In this document: in pieces, positions 1-9,699 of the stretch
Position numbering within the stretch: position 1 is the first letter of the stretch
Layout: each line of letters starts with the position of its first letter
NCBI GenBank assembly: GCA_015478945.1
Contig: JABUQX010118789.1
Location: 1 to 16,777 of the forward strand
DNA length: 16,777 nucleotides
Origin: Trachelipus rathkii
Lineage: Eukaryota > Arthropoda > Malacostraca > Isopoda > Trachelipodidae
Direction of reading: 5' to 3'
Translations under genes and position numbers: made by a program
Notes under the pieces: model-generated
Databases searched by the model: none
What the model was told of the DNA's origin: nothing
Seen by the model: only the letters and a program-made list of their open reading frames with translations

Positions 1-196
1 TACTACTTCTAGACCTGGTACCTATAATTTGCTTTCTTCTTCTACTACTCCTGAGGGTCTTTCGCAAAAATATTCATCGATTCGTAGAACAAGCAAACAC
101 TCAGGTCTCCACGGGCCCGGGCAATACCCGTAAAGGTGCCCCCGTTAAGTAGTCGTACTCTATTCGTTTTACTCATACGCTGCACCCCCTCCAGGA
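1..196 (+). other. 5' portion of the I-like LINE, unassigned
   Basis: No recognisable domain. One reading gives a Ser/Thr-rich stretch that could be 5' UTR or the extreme ORF1 N-terminus. It is assigned to the LINE only because it lies directly upstream of the ORF1 remnant; it could also be older flanking DNA. Confidence 0.35.
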
Positions 197-840
197 ATGT
201 CAGCAGACCATGTCATTCCCGATGTATTTACTAGCGATCCATACCCTCCAAAAACTTTACTGAGCAAGAACCATTCCTCTCATATGGGGCACTCCGAAAA
301 AGCCGTATGGAGTTGAAGACCCTCCAGTCACATTGATGAGGAATGGGTCCATTCTCGTAAAGCTGCTAACCGAAATCAAAAGTTCCATTCTGTCAATCTT
401 ACGTCTCTTGGAGATGTTCCTATTGATTTCTAACCCTGATGAATCGAACCATCTAAAAGGCACTTTGGATGTGTCCTCGTCAGAGAGAGAAGACACAGCT
501 GTCATTTTGAAACTCCACAGAGAAGATTTCCGTCACAAAATTAATAGATTTTCCGCCTCGGGGAAACTCCTGACAAAACAAACCCCCGTTTACTACTGAC
601 CTTTAACACCCCTTATCCACCTACTAAGGTAAAAATAGGGTTCGAAAATTACAGTGTTCGACTTTATCCTCGAACCAGAGTTGCTTAAGCAAGGTTTGGT
701 CTCCCGAAATTACTGTAGGGGACAGGAAGACATATGCCCAAATCTGCGGAGAATTATTTCACACTCCATGTTAAAATACCCCTAACTGCAAAAACTGTGG
801 AGGAACCCACAGTGCTTCCTCTTTCAAATGCCCGTCTTTT
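197..840 (+). pseudogene. ORF1 (gag-like nucleic-acid-binding protein) remnant of the I-like LINE
   Basis: ORF1 proteins of this group bind element RNA and chaperone it during retrotransposition. A possible start is the ATG at 197, reading MSADHVIPDVF, but it is not proven. The longest clean stretch is 333-599 (NGSILVKLLTEIKSS, then SNPDESNHLKGTL), which resembles the region before the zinc knuckles in I-type ORF1 proteins. At about 629-676 the reading KIGFENYSVRLY is typical of the segment leading into the knuckles. In frame 1, 745-771 reads CGELFHTPC (a CCHC knuckle whose first Cys is lost), then one stop at 772-774, then an intact CKNCGGTHSASSFKC knuckle at 787-831 (C-x2-C-x4-H-x6-C). Frameshifts and stops make this a pseudogene. 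Confidence 0.75.
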
Positions 841-2395
841 ACCTTTTTGAACAGGAGGTTTTAGAGCTATGCACCATACATAAATTGAGCAGGGAGAGAT
901 GCTATACGCCAGCTCAACGAAAAATATCAGACAAATTCAAAATCAAACTTACGCCAACAATTACACTACCTCCCACGCTTCACGCCTGTTAAATACGCAA
1001 CAACTCAGTCCTAATAGAATCCTCTCTTAATTCAGTTGAAACTCAGGCAAGTACTGCAACCAGTCTACCTGTACTGCCCAAACTACCCAGTCTCAAAAGA
1101 GAAAAGCAGCCCTTGATTCAATCTCCAGTCCAAAAAGCCACCAACAAGCCTATCCTGAGCATTAAATTCTCAACAAGCTACACAATGAAACTAAGCTAGG
1201 CTCATCCGAATACAAGAATTTGGAAAACACTTCTGCCAAGACATCACTGTCCATACTCACCCAAACTGGTTCAACCAATTATGCAAGAGGACGGTTCTTT
1301 GTCCTTAATTTCGCCTCCCACATTAACTAAACCCTAGTAAAGATGTTTTAAAACCACACAGAAAAGAATAGTCGCCAAATAGTTAAAGATTATTCGCTAA
1401 AATATAGAGCAATCGAATTTTTAAACAAAAACAGTAACCACCCCAGATGTAAAAACGCAACTCAGAAGAGACCTCGCCATAAGTCTAATCCTGAAACAAA
1501 TGCAAAGGCTTTAATAGACTGTGCCCAAGTAATCCCAACTAATGAACAACTCACCAACCATCATTCTAATAGTCTTACAAGCAGTTTTAGTTCTCTGATT
1601 CTTCCTATAATTCTTCTCCCGAGTTTCCTTTATCGCTCTCTAAGGGATTCTAAACCCTAGAAGATGAATTGGATAACAAGCTCCAAATGGAGCTTGATGC
1701 GACGAACCCATTCTCTTTCTAATGCTTCCTGCACTTCCGAGAAAGGTGAATGGAAAACTGTTTAACGTAAACGTCGCAAACGCTCTAAACGTTCTCTGGG
1801 TCTGATGGAGGCATGAAGATGGACCCAGAAGTCCCCATTCTCCAATCAAACTACCCAATTTCCCAAAATCACCCGCATGATGGAGTACTGGAAAATTCTC
1901 CAGAATCAGACCTTGCCAATTCATCGAATCCCATATTGGAACTGATGTCGTAACCCCAATACATTCTCAAAAAGACAATACCCTTCTGGATACACCTTCC
2001 TTTCCCATTTCCATGGAAACAACTCTATGCCCCTCCACATTTCTGAATCTGCTTGCCAAGCGGATTCTGAAACTGCTCTCACTAATAAATATGAGCATTA
2101 CGAATGCTCTTCTATTAACAAACCAAACCCACATAACAAGTTGGATTGGTTGAATTCAACTTAATTCGCATTCATGGCAAAGTCTTTCAACAAATACATC
2201 TGAAAACTCCTCTCTAAAAGACGTCATACAACCTAACAAAATCTGGTGTATGACATAACCCTGGCCCCCACGGTTTGTCTCCTCGCCGAGACCACGTCTC
2301 ACCTTCCTCTCAATTCGAACCCACCTCTAACATTTACCCCAGTCCCACATAGAGACATTGTCTTAATAGACCGGCATAATAATATTAATACTCAC
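841..2395 (+). other. Degenerate C-terminal ORF1 / ORF1-ORF2 junction of the I-like LINE
   Basis: About 1.5 kb with no domain and frequent stops in all frames. Readable fragments are rich in Ser, Asn, Pro and Gln, with one basic cluster (KRRKRSKRSLG, about 1768-1800). This suits the low-complexity tail of an I-type ORF1, but is inferred from position between the knuckles and the endonuclease. The antisense open frame at 1640-1924 is treated as a shadow. No host gene seen. Confidence 0.45.
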
Positions 2396-3300
2396 CATGA
2401 CTACTTTCTCAAGTGGAATGCTCGTGGATATAAACTCTAACATTCCGAAGAACTTGTTCAACTATGACATATGTACAACCAAGTGTATATGTTTGCAGGA
2501 ACTTCGACTAATGTCATCGTGACTTCCTTCAACCCATCTGAATACAAATCGCCGTTAACTTCTATAGAAAGAGGTGACATGATAGGGGAGGAGCAGGAAT
2601 ACTCATTCACAATCTAATCCCCTATTCCCTCAGTCCTCTCCAACCCAACACTCAATGCAGTAGAGCAAGAATTCAACTTATTCCATCGACTTACTATATG
2701 TTCATCTACTTGGCTCAAGGTCGTGAATTTAATAAGGTCGAATTAAGCGATTCTTTTTAAACAGCTCCCTGCTCCAGTTGTTATACTAGGCTGACTTCAC
2801 CTCCGCCGCCTTATGGGGTGACTTCTGTCACTTCATCTAAAGTCCAGAGCTTAATAGATCTTCGCTAACCCCCTTTTCCCGGGATGCCTTAACACATGGG
2901 ACTCCCAACCTAATGAACGTTTAAACACAACACTTCTTCTTGTATTGACATTTCCTTGCTCCCATTCCCTTATGGATCGTTTTATCTGTCCCCGCTTTGA
3001 TTATTTATTCGGCAGCGATCATTACACAATAGCATGTAAACGAGCTTGTTCCAAGCCCAATGCAAAACCCCAACTCCAGCTGGCGGTTATGATGAGCGGA
3101 GTGGCTCTTTTTATCAGGCGACAGTATCCTACTTTTCTCTTTTTAATAAACGAATTTCCGACTGGTTGTGATGCTTCGCTTCTTCGCGAAAGTAGTCCCA
3201 TCTCGGCAGCGGAAGCTTGCATACCACAGTCTTCCTCAGACAGGCGTCGGCAACCCTTGGTGGTCCCAAGAGTGCGCACAAGCAAACCGATAACCGAAAG
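2396..3300 (+). other. AP-type endonuclease domain remnant (I-like LINE ORF2)
   Basis: The family cleaves one DNA strand to prime reverse transcription. Visible motifs: KWNARGYKL (2411-2437, frame 2), the opening strand of this domain; CLQELRL (2490-2510, frame 3), containing the metal-binding Glu; GGAGILIHN (2587-2613, frame 1); DFTSAALWGD (about 2793-2822), matching the GDFNAHH-type motif but without its usual Asn-Ala-His; GSDHYTI (3011-3031, frame 2), containing the catalytic Asp-His pair; and NPWWSQEC (3252-3275, frame 3), the conserved C-terminal Trp-Trp segment. At least four frame changes separate these motifs, so no functional enzyme can be made. Confidence 0.78.
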
Positions 3301-3699
3301 AAGAAACTCTACAGGCAATACAAAAGGCCCGTACCCCAAAATGATTATTTTTAAAGCTGCGCAGCGAGATCTAGGGGCGAATTATCGTCAAACGCGTTAA
3401 ACATAATTTCGAACTTACATAATCGACTGTTTTACTCACAACTCCCTATGCCCTTAGTGTGGAAGTTACACAGAAAATATCTCGTTGCTCCAATGACTCT
3501 TCACCCACAGTCCTTCCGTTATGGGCCTGAAATAACTGATACAATTTCAGCTCCGGCGGTGGTAGCGGAATGCGTTAGGTTATAGCTTTGCTACCCTTCG
3601 AGCTATTTCCGCTACCACTGAAGCCTTTCAAAAACTGAGACTGACACAGCACTACCAGACTTTTCAACAGCGAAAGGGCAAGATCATACCTACAACCGT

Positions 3700-4900
3700 C
3701 TTTTTTACACTTGCAGAGTAATGACTGCATTGGAAATAGCAAAAGACCGGTGCCCTTGGTCCAGACATGATTTTTACATCATGCTCCGTCATATCCATCC
3801 TTCGGCGTCGCAGCAATTTTGCTGGATTTATATAACGAATTGGATCGACATTTCTTTCATCTATTTGGACTCAGCTTTTTGTAATTTCCTATCCCAACTG
3901 GGAAACGATCCGAAGTTGGCAGACAACCAAAGACCAATTTCGCTGACCTGTCAATCCTGTAAATTAATGGAGAAAATGGTTTCTGGCCGCTTTATCCCTG
4001 TCCTGGAGAGCCGTCAAGCTTTCTCAAACTTCCAATTTTGTTTCCCGCAAAATCGCTCGACTGCGGACCCTTGGTAAAATTAAGACCATGACATCCAGAA
4101 AGCCTTCTCAACTGGTGGGATGGTTCTTGGTGTTCTTTTTTTGATTGAAAAGCTTACGACACAACGTGGAGAAGTGGGATTCTCTAAACTCCATTCGCTT
4201 GGTTTCCGCGGACAACTCCCTCATTTCATCAAATGCCTTCTGTCAGACAGATCTATCCAGGTTCGGTGCTGCTTCAATTCTGTCACTGCCACTTTACTCT
4301 GGAATGAAGGCGTTTCCGCAGGGTAGTGCTTTTAATGTACTACTATTTGCTCTGGATTCAATGATTTGTTACCTCTAATTCCAGCGACTGTCAATTTTTT
4401 TCTCTATATGTCGATGACTTAGCATTATACATAGCCGGTGCCAGGCTGGCCCTTTCTCACGGCAACTTCAACTACTATTGAAAATATTTACAAGTGGGCT
4501 AAGCTTCCATGGCTTCCATTTTTCTCCAACCCAAACCTCAGCAGTGCTTTTTAAAGAACAAAAAAGGGAATGAAGAACTTGCCAGCCTTCTTCGCAGCGA
4601 CACCTAACGTATATGGTTCGCCCATTCGTGTAACTTCAGAGGTCAAATTTCTAGGACTCATCCTAGATGACCACTTAGCATATGCACCGCATATTAATCA
4701 CTACAAACAACTTGTCGATCGCACCCTTGACCTGGTTACGAACTATCTGCCTCAAAATCTTGGGGTGCTGATCGCAAATCCCTTTTACGTCTTTACGTTA
4801 GCCGCTAATCCGTTCGAAACTTGGGATTATGGCTGTGCAGATATATGCGTCAGCGCCTCACAACACTGCACACCTTGTTAGATCCCATCAAAACGAAGCG
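3700..4900 (+). other. Reverse transcriptase domain remnant with intact YVDD (I-like LINE ORF2)
   Basis: Motifs appear in RT order. GPDM (3758-3769) is the early RT motif; RPISLT followed by CKLMEKMV (from 3931) lies in frame 1; FCFPQNRST (about 4039-4065) corresponds to the FRxxRST motif. The stretch at 4120-4330 is read in two overlapping frames and ends with FPQGSAFN (4313-4336, frame 2), the PQGS motif. SLYVDDLALYIAG (4401-4439, frame 3) is the catalytic core with both aspartates intact. VKFLGLILDDHL (from about 4642) is the conserved post-catalytic FLG motif. Frameshifts between motifs and stops (4075-4077, for example) make it inactive. Confidence 0.85.
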
Positions 4901-5178
4901 ATCCGTATCTCCACTGGAGCTTTTTCGATCGTCCCCCCAGGTGAGCCTTGAAAGTTGAATCCAATGTGATGGCACTCTCTCTTCGAAGAGAATACATAAT
5001 GTGTACAAGTTATCTTCGTTTTCTAACCCCAATACCGTCTGCTCTAACACCGATTCTGCAGGAGGTACCTCAGAATCCTAATTACTGGCCATTTGCAAAG
5101 CCGGTTTAACATCTTTACATTTCCTCAAACATCCCTTTTCAAAAGTGCTGGCCTTTCTCTTGACGAAGGGTACACACC

Positions 5179-5725
5179 TTGGCTATTTCCTCTCCTACCA
5201 TTTGCTTGGCTCTGACATCTCTCCCCAAATCTAGCCATCCTGCTGCCCTGTTAAAAGCATCATTTCTGTCTCACGCCGCAGTTCACGATAAATTTACTCT
5301 AGTGTTTACTGACGGCTCTAAAATAGGGGACAGTGTGGGCGCTTCTGCTGTCTTTCCTCGACGCAACCGTCTCCATAACCCTTCCCCCTTATTGCTTCAT
5401 TTTTACAGCAGAGTAACGGCTATAATGGATTGCCCTTTCTCGAATTCTAATCCTTAAACAAGAGATCACTCATATGTCGTTTATTCAGACTCGCTTAGCG
5501 CGCTACAAGCCTTAAAACCCTTATTCTAAAAACGCAATGGTGTCAGCTGTGCAAACAATTGCTTCGACTTCTCCATCCCGTAAGAACAAATTTTTTTATG
5601 TTTGGGACTCCCTCTCCATGTAAGGGGTAACTGGCAATGAAATCGCTGATAGAGAGGCCGAAAATGGCCGCCTTCCTCTCTCGGAGTCTGTTCAGGTACA
5701 CTCCCGATGCCATTTCGACAAAGGC
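5179..5725 (+). other. RNase H domain remnant (I-like LINE ORF2)
   Basis: RNase H removes template RNA after first-strand synthesis and is the feature that separates I-type elements from RTE-type ones. In frame 1, LVFTDGSKIGDSVGASAVF (from 5299) carries the first catalytic Asp (5311-5313). After a stop at 5455-5457 the same frame resumes with YVVYSDSLSALQALK (5473-5517), carrying the catalytic Asp of the SDS motif. The frame is then lost, and TGNEIADREA (5630-5659) gives the C-terminal Asp motif. The middle Glu motif is poorly preserved. Only one stop separates the first two motifs, so this is among the best kept parts of the element. Confidence 0.82.
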
Positions 5726-5759
5726 GCCTCCCATCAGCCTGATTACTATCGCTGCTCTC

Positions 5760-6117
5760 CGACGGGCTTTCGAATTTGTTGGCAGAGTGCTGGACGAGTG
5801 ATCGCGGGAAAGGAAGACATCAGAAATACAAAAGCCCGATATCGGTGAGTGGTCTTTCCTCCACAGGACGAAAGGCTTTACATGAGGTGATACTGCACAC
5901 GCCTCCGTATATGGCCACAGCTACATCACCACAGTCACTAATATGTCACGTGACCCTCTCCATTTGCAAATTTTGCCGTCGGCATACCCCGCAATCTGTT
6001 CAATCATATTCATTGATTGTTCCATCTGGACCCTATTGCTGTCGTCAATTTCCTACTTTACGGTCCATAAACCTTCTAAAAAGATTAATCCATACTTATC
6101 TGAATCTTCCATTTTAG
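5760..6117 (+). other. C-terminal Cys/His segment of I-like LINE ORF2
   Basis: After RNase H, readings such as RLRIW then GHSYITTVTNMSRDP (about 5900-5955) resemble the conserved LRxGHxxLT-MSRxP block. ICKFC (5962-5976) and IDCSIW (6012-6029) fit the following Cys-x2-Cys...Cys zinc-binding region. The reading LRSINLLKRLIH near 6063-6099 is probably the end of ORF2, with stops at about 6118. Frame changes occur between these blocks. The function of this region in LINEs is uncertain; nucleic-acid binding is usually assumed. Confidence 0.65.
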
Positions 6118-6376
6118 TCAGTAACCTATTTACTGTATCTTCAAGAAAGTGAATATCTTTATAGCATTTGAATTTATTATGTATTTTTAAGACTATTACA
6201 ATGCACGGATAAAATTATTTATTTAGTTTTTAATTTATTTGACTGAACTGAATATCTTTACCCATCATTTTTTGACATTTGAAACATATATATGACAAGG
6301 CCCTCCCATGGTGCTGATGTTTCAGGCCAGTGTAGCCGTTCATTGTGAGCCGTTGGTGGGTCTGTACAGCTAACTC
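6118..6376 (+). other. 3' UTR of the I-like LINE
   Basis: Noncoding, AT-rich then GC-richer, lying between the last ORF2 remnants and the poly(A) tail. A 12-nt word, tgaatatcttta, occurs twice (about 6150 and 6249). The last 90 bases before the tail, ending in gctaactc, are less AT-rich and would be the best probe for other family copies. Confidence 0.6.
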
Positions 6377-6397
6377 AAAAAAAAAAAAAAAAAAAAA
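6377..6397 (+). repeat. Poly(A) tail of the I-like LINE
   Basis: Twenty-one uninterrupted A residues directly after the 3' UTR, marking the 3' terminus of the plus-strand insertion. The sequence changes abruptly to a different, minus-strand element immediately afterwards. Confidence 0.85.
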
Positions 6398-6846
6398 TAT
6401 ATCTTTCTTAAATTTTTTTTATTGCAGCTCAAAAATCAATTTTCCTTTTGCCCTAACAAGAATTGGGGGTAAGTTGCTGTAACAGCATCGAAAAGAAAGC
6501 AGTAGGAGAACATGGACAAACGTGAAAGAAAAGCACCTTACCGCCCCCTCTGTAACATTAATTAGTGAGAGCTCGTCACAGAACAGAAAATCCCCCTAGA
6601 GCATATGGGACCGGACGGACCTACTATGTAATGTCAATGTAAGGGTTCATCCCCTGCCCCAGGTGGGCCAAACCATGCCATACAAAACCCCGCATTCTCT
6701 CCTATATGCACTTTTATTCTCGCCTCTTGCAACTCACATTTCTCTCTCTAGACATTCGTTCCGACTCATCCAGTTTCTCTTCGTCTCCAGCGGGTCGTCC
6801 ACAACACTCACCACTATAACATCCGTTAACAACTACTATCCTTCAT
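6398..6846 (-). mobile_element. RTE-like LINE, copy A: 3' fragment, minus strand
   Basis: The reverse complement matches the 3' ends of copies C (about 11053-11497) and D by eye. It shares the block around agcatcgaaaagaaagcagt (6485-6504), the GC-rich words near accgccccctctgtaac and cccctgccccaggtgggcc, and ctccagcgggtcgtcc near 6786. It holds only the last roughly 70 codons of the family ORF2 plus the 3' UTR, so it is a short 5'-truncated copy. Its 5' end (right) stops at an (AT)n tract. The first 40 bases (6398-6440) align weakly and may be its degenerate AT/A-rich tail. Plus-strand open frames here are shadows. Confidence 0.8.
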
Positions 6847-6856
6847 CAAAAAAAAC

Positions 6857-6969
6857 TATATATATTATCTATATAATATATATATAATATAATATATAAT
6901 ATAATATATATAATATATATATATTATATATATATAAATATAATAATATATATATATTATATATATATA
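6857..6969. repeat. (AT)n-rich microsatellite between RTE copies A and B
   Basis: About 113 bases of almost only A and T, with imperfect (TA)n units and repeated taatata slips. It lies exactly between the 5' end of copy A and the 3' end of copy B, and therefore also occupies the position of B's 3' tail. Confidence 0.9.
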
Positions 6970-6970
6970 C

Positions 6971-7768
6971 ACCCACTTTTTCTCCAAGAATGGGATAAGG
7001 TGCATACAAGACCGGAAACGAAAATTAGTAGAAGAATACTGACGCAGTTGAATGGACAGCAGTCTTACCCGCCTTATACTTTTAGTGAGAATCGTCGCAG
7101 TCAGAATCCACCTAGAGCTTCACGGGACACGAGAACCCTCCTATGGATCTCGTCAGTGTGGGCCTCATCCCTTGCTACGTGGGCCACAACCATACCCCTC
7201 ACAAAAACCCCGCCATTCAACTCCTATTATGCCCGATTCTTCTCGCCTTGCTAAACTCACGATTTTTTTCCTCAGACATTCTTTACTGGACTCAATCCAC
7301 TTTTTCTTGGTCTCCCAGCCGGTCGATTCCAGGCAACTCAACCACTATACTCCGCTAACAACAACCTATCGTCCATTGCCTTTCACATGACCAACCATGC
7401 TCGACCTATTTCATTTTTCTCTCATTTACCTTCTTCACAACACAACACAACTCTCTAATAAGTTCATCCTCATTTTAACAATTCTTATCTACACCTAACA
7501 CACCCTAAGATTATCATCTGAACACACTGCACTTTAGATTATACTCTTATTCCAAACCATAGACTCACTACTATAACACTAACAGGTAACACCAGACCTC
7601 AATGTAAACCTAGCGACTCAAACTTAGGTACCTTTATACCAAGGATGTTAATTGCACCAACCACCTTCCTGCCATTTCACAACTTTACTACTACAGTCTG
7701 CATCATCCGTTCCCTTTTAATTAAACATATATCCAAAGTATTTAAACTCAGACACTTGCTCTGGTTGC

Positions 7769-7772
<4 letters not shown>
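6971..7772 (-). mobile_element. RTE-like LINE, copy B: 3' fragment, minus strand
   Basis: The reverse complement aligns with copy C from about 10641 to 11497. At its 5' end (7740-7772) the reverse complement contains gagcaagtgtctgagttt, identical to C at about 10652-10669. Further in are the family's words for the YGSET-type region, the CGNRPAGRP-like segment (7310-7325), the EWRGF segment (about 7205-7225) and the 3' UTR. The remnant encodes roughly the last 200 codons of ORF2, broken by indels. It is more diverged from C and D than they are from each other. Both ends abut (AT)n tracts. Confidence 0.83.
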
Positions 7773-7807
<35 letters not shown>

Positions 7808-7895
7808 TATATATATCTATATATATATATTATCATATATATATATATATATATATATATTTTATACTATATATTATATTATATATATTATATAT

Positions 7896-7926
<31 letters not shown>

Positions 7927-7942
7927 GTATATTATATATTAT
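7773..7942. repeat. (AT)n microsatellite between head-to-head RTE copies B and C
   Basis: About 170 bases of nearly pure (TA)n with a few single-base slips (a c at 7817 and 7834, a g near 7927). It sits between the 5' end of minus-strand copy B and the beginning of the sequence leading into plus-strand copy C. The 99-codon open frame across it (Ile-Tyr repeats) is an artefact of the repeat. Confidence 0.9.
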
Positions 7943-8341
7943 GAGGGAGAGTACACGCATACTCGAGCGTGAAATTACCTCCCATTTTTTAATGGTGCCT
8001 TTCTCTTTGCGTTCATATTCTTCACACACTCATCCTCCAGGAACATAATTACTAACCAGCCATTTATGCCACATATCATATACACATGATTAAAGTACAC
8101 ACCCCACTTCTAGATAACACCTTACAGACATCCCTACTACTCATATCCCTGTGTGCGGGGAGAAAGAATTTCCACATCGTATGTCCTGCGTGTCGTATAA
8201 GTCGACTAAGGTGCGGTGGTAGTTGGGTTGGCTGCCCACTACACCTATCTTTCTAGGAATGCTGATGCATGCTCGGAGATGGTCGTGATCGCCGTCAACG
8301 ACCTTCTATCTATGAATCATATGAATCGGTATGGGTACATG
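7943..8341 (+). other. Candidate 5' UTR of RTE-like copy C
   Basis: No ORF of note. The segment 8190-8215 contains cctgcgtgtcgtataa followed by gtcgactaa, close to a motif (CCTGCGTGTCGTAGAAGG, then CGACTAAAAGG) that I recall from 5' regions of abundant RTE-type repeats in arthropods; this is memory, not a search. The endonuclease reading starts at about 8342, so about 190-400 bases are left for a UTR. Confidence 0.5.
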
Positions 8342-9310
8342 GAAGTCAGAGGAATAAATTGTTGAGGGAAGAGGAGAGAGGTGATGGATGTATTTAGAAA
8401 GGGCAAATTTGAATTTGCTCGCTGTGACTGAAACAAAGATGAAAGGAAAAGGTGAATTTAAGTGGTGTGAGTGTGAAATGGGTGCGTGCTGGTGTGGAAG
8501 AGAATGAGAGAGGGAGAGAGGAGTTTGGCAATTTTGATTGAGTTGACCTGTGGTAAAAGCTACGGTAAAGACTTTGTGTGTGTGAGTTCCTAGAATTCTA
8601 TGGTTAAATTTAAGTTTGAAAAGTCAAGGTGTGTGTGGTTGTGACGTATGGTCATCGAGAACTTTGAAGAGAGTACGATTTTTTGGGATGAATTTGAATG
8701 ATGTTCTGGATGGGGTGAGTAGGAGTTTCCGATTGATTGTGGGGGACCAAAATGGTTGGATAGGTGATAAAAAGGGATGGTATAACAGGTGGTTTGGGGT
8801 GGGGGGAGAAAATGAGAAATGGTAGGAGGTGATTGCTTTCTGTTGAAGAGAGAGTATGTGTGTAAGTAATACTTTTTTTAACACAAGAGTATTCATAGTA
8901 TACTAGAGTTGGTGTAGGTATGAGAGGTATCGAAGTGAAAAGTAGATTGATTTTGTGTTGTGAAGAGGAGAATGTTGAAGTATGTGTTGGATGTTTAATC
9001 AGTGAGGGGTTTAGGAAGGGATTATCGGATCATTTGTTGTTCTATTTAAAATTAGTTAGGGCGGCTTAGGAATGGAGAGGAAGGTGATAAGAAAGGAAAT
9101 GTGGGTAAAATTAGAGTGAGAAGTTAAGTGGACAAGACAATAAGATAAGTATGTAAGAGCGCTGCTAGTAAATCGGTTGAATGTGAACAAGTTTGATACT
9201 GAACAAATCTGGGGGCAATGAAGGAAGCAATTGTTAGATGCAAAGGAAGTATGTGATGTGCTAAAGTAGGAAGTAAGAATGTTAACAAGGAGTGGTGGAA
9301 TGAAGAGGTA
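8342..9310 (+). other. AP-type endonuclease domain remnant, RTE-like copy C
   Basis: Motifs in order: MEVRGIN then REVMDVFRKG (8340-8402), the opening strand; LNLLAVTETKMKG (8409-8447, frame 3) with the metal-binding Glu at 8430-8432; GDQNGWIGD (8742-8768, frame 3), equivalent to GDFNAxVGD, with GVGGENE shortly after; IDFVL-like readings near 8948; GLSDHLLFY (9019-9045, frame 1) with the catalytic Asp-His pair; and KEWWNEEV (9287-9310), the WWN segment. Endonuclease residues are largely present, but spread over frames with stops between. The antisense open frame at 8624-8896 has no protein-like features. Confidence 0.78.
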
Positions 9311-9699
9311 TGACGAGGGTTAAAGGTAAAAAAGAAGCGTGGGTGTGACTGTACTAAAAGCAAATGATGAAGATTCAAAAGAAAGAGGCTTGGAATTATA
9401 ATAAGGAGGAAAAAGAAATACTAAAGGTGTATACGTTAGAGAAAAACAAGAGGTAAATGAACAGTTGTGTAAGGGGGATGAATGAGGACATACAAGGAAT
9501 AGGAGCCTTTCTGGAAGGAAGCGCGAAAGGTTAAGAATGAGAATAAGGGGAATCTGCTTAAGATAATGAATAGGGAAGGTGCTTTTGTAACTGATGAAAT
9601 GGATGTGAGGGAGTGTGGAAAGAAACATTTCGAAAATCTGCACAATATTAACAGTAATGATGAGGTGTTAGTGAATGTGTGTGGTTTTGATGGTGGCAA

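Larger units (their letters stand above)
2396..6117 (+). pseudogene. ORF2 (endonuclease-RT-RNase H polyprotein) remnant of the I-like LINE
   Basis: ORF2 nicks the target DNA, reverse transcribes element RNA from the nick, and in this group removes RNA with its own RNase H. The remnant covers about 3.7 kb (roughly 1240 codons), close to the expected length, so the copy has lost little sequence overall. Domains, in order, are described in separate entries: endonuclease, RT, RNase H and a C-terminal Cys/His segment. The frame moves repeatedly (for example frame 1 at 3721, frame 2 at 4145, frame 3 at 4401, frame 1 at 4570 and 5179), with in-frame stops such as 5455-5457. Several catalytic motifs survive as amino acids, which argues for decay by small indels and scattered point changes rather than large rearrangement. 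Confidence 0.8.
1..6397 (+). mobile_element. I-like non-LTR retrotransposon (LINE), decayed, nearly full length
   Basis: A plus-strand LINE whose pieces appear in the expected order: ORF1 zinc knuckles (745-831), AP-type endonuclease (about 2411-3290), reverse transcriptase (about 3750-4700), RNase H (about 5290-5660), a C-terminal Cys/His region (about 5900-6030), a 3' UTR and a terminal poly(A) tail. RNase H downstream of RT plus a CCHC ORF1 is the architecture of the I group; the roughly 6.4-kb length fits. Coding phase shifts between all three frames and is broken by stops, so the copy is not autonomous. The left end may continue beyond the window, so no target-site duplication could be checked. 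Clade assignment rests on remembered motifs, not on a tree; a related Jockey-type group with RNase H is the main alternative. Confidence 0.85.

Noticed and set aside
257..505. 82-codon minus-strand open frame
   Set aside because: It opposes the ORF1 remnant at 333-599, whose plus-strand reading matches I-type ORF1 sequence; no domain on the minus strand.
3022..3339. 105-codon minus-strand open frame
   Set aside because: The plus strand carries the endonuclease SDH and PWW motifs here.
6663..7390. Plus-strand open frames over RTE copies A and B
   Set aside because: Both segments match the reverse complement of the family's 3' end; the coding sense is minus.
6398..7772. A piRNA cluster, suggested by nested inverted retroelement fragments
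   Set aside because: Sequence alone cannot show it: fragments lie on both strands and similar clutter is common in transposon-rich genomes. Small-RNA mapping would be needed.
7645..7944. Open frames with long Tyr-Ile repeats (also at 11516-11704, 14311-14631 and 14941-15126)
   Set aside because: They are translations of (TA)n microsatellites, open on both strands because the repeat lacks stops in some frames.
8624..8896. Antisense open frames across copy C (8624-8896, 9124-9699, 10635-10892, 10972-11356)
   Set aside because: They lie opposite recognisable RTE coding sequence, are rich in Pro/Ser/Leu/His as expected from the complement of a G-rich ORF, and show no domain.
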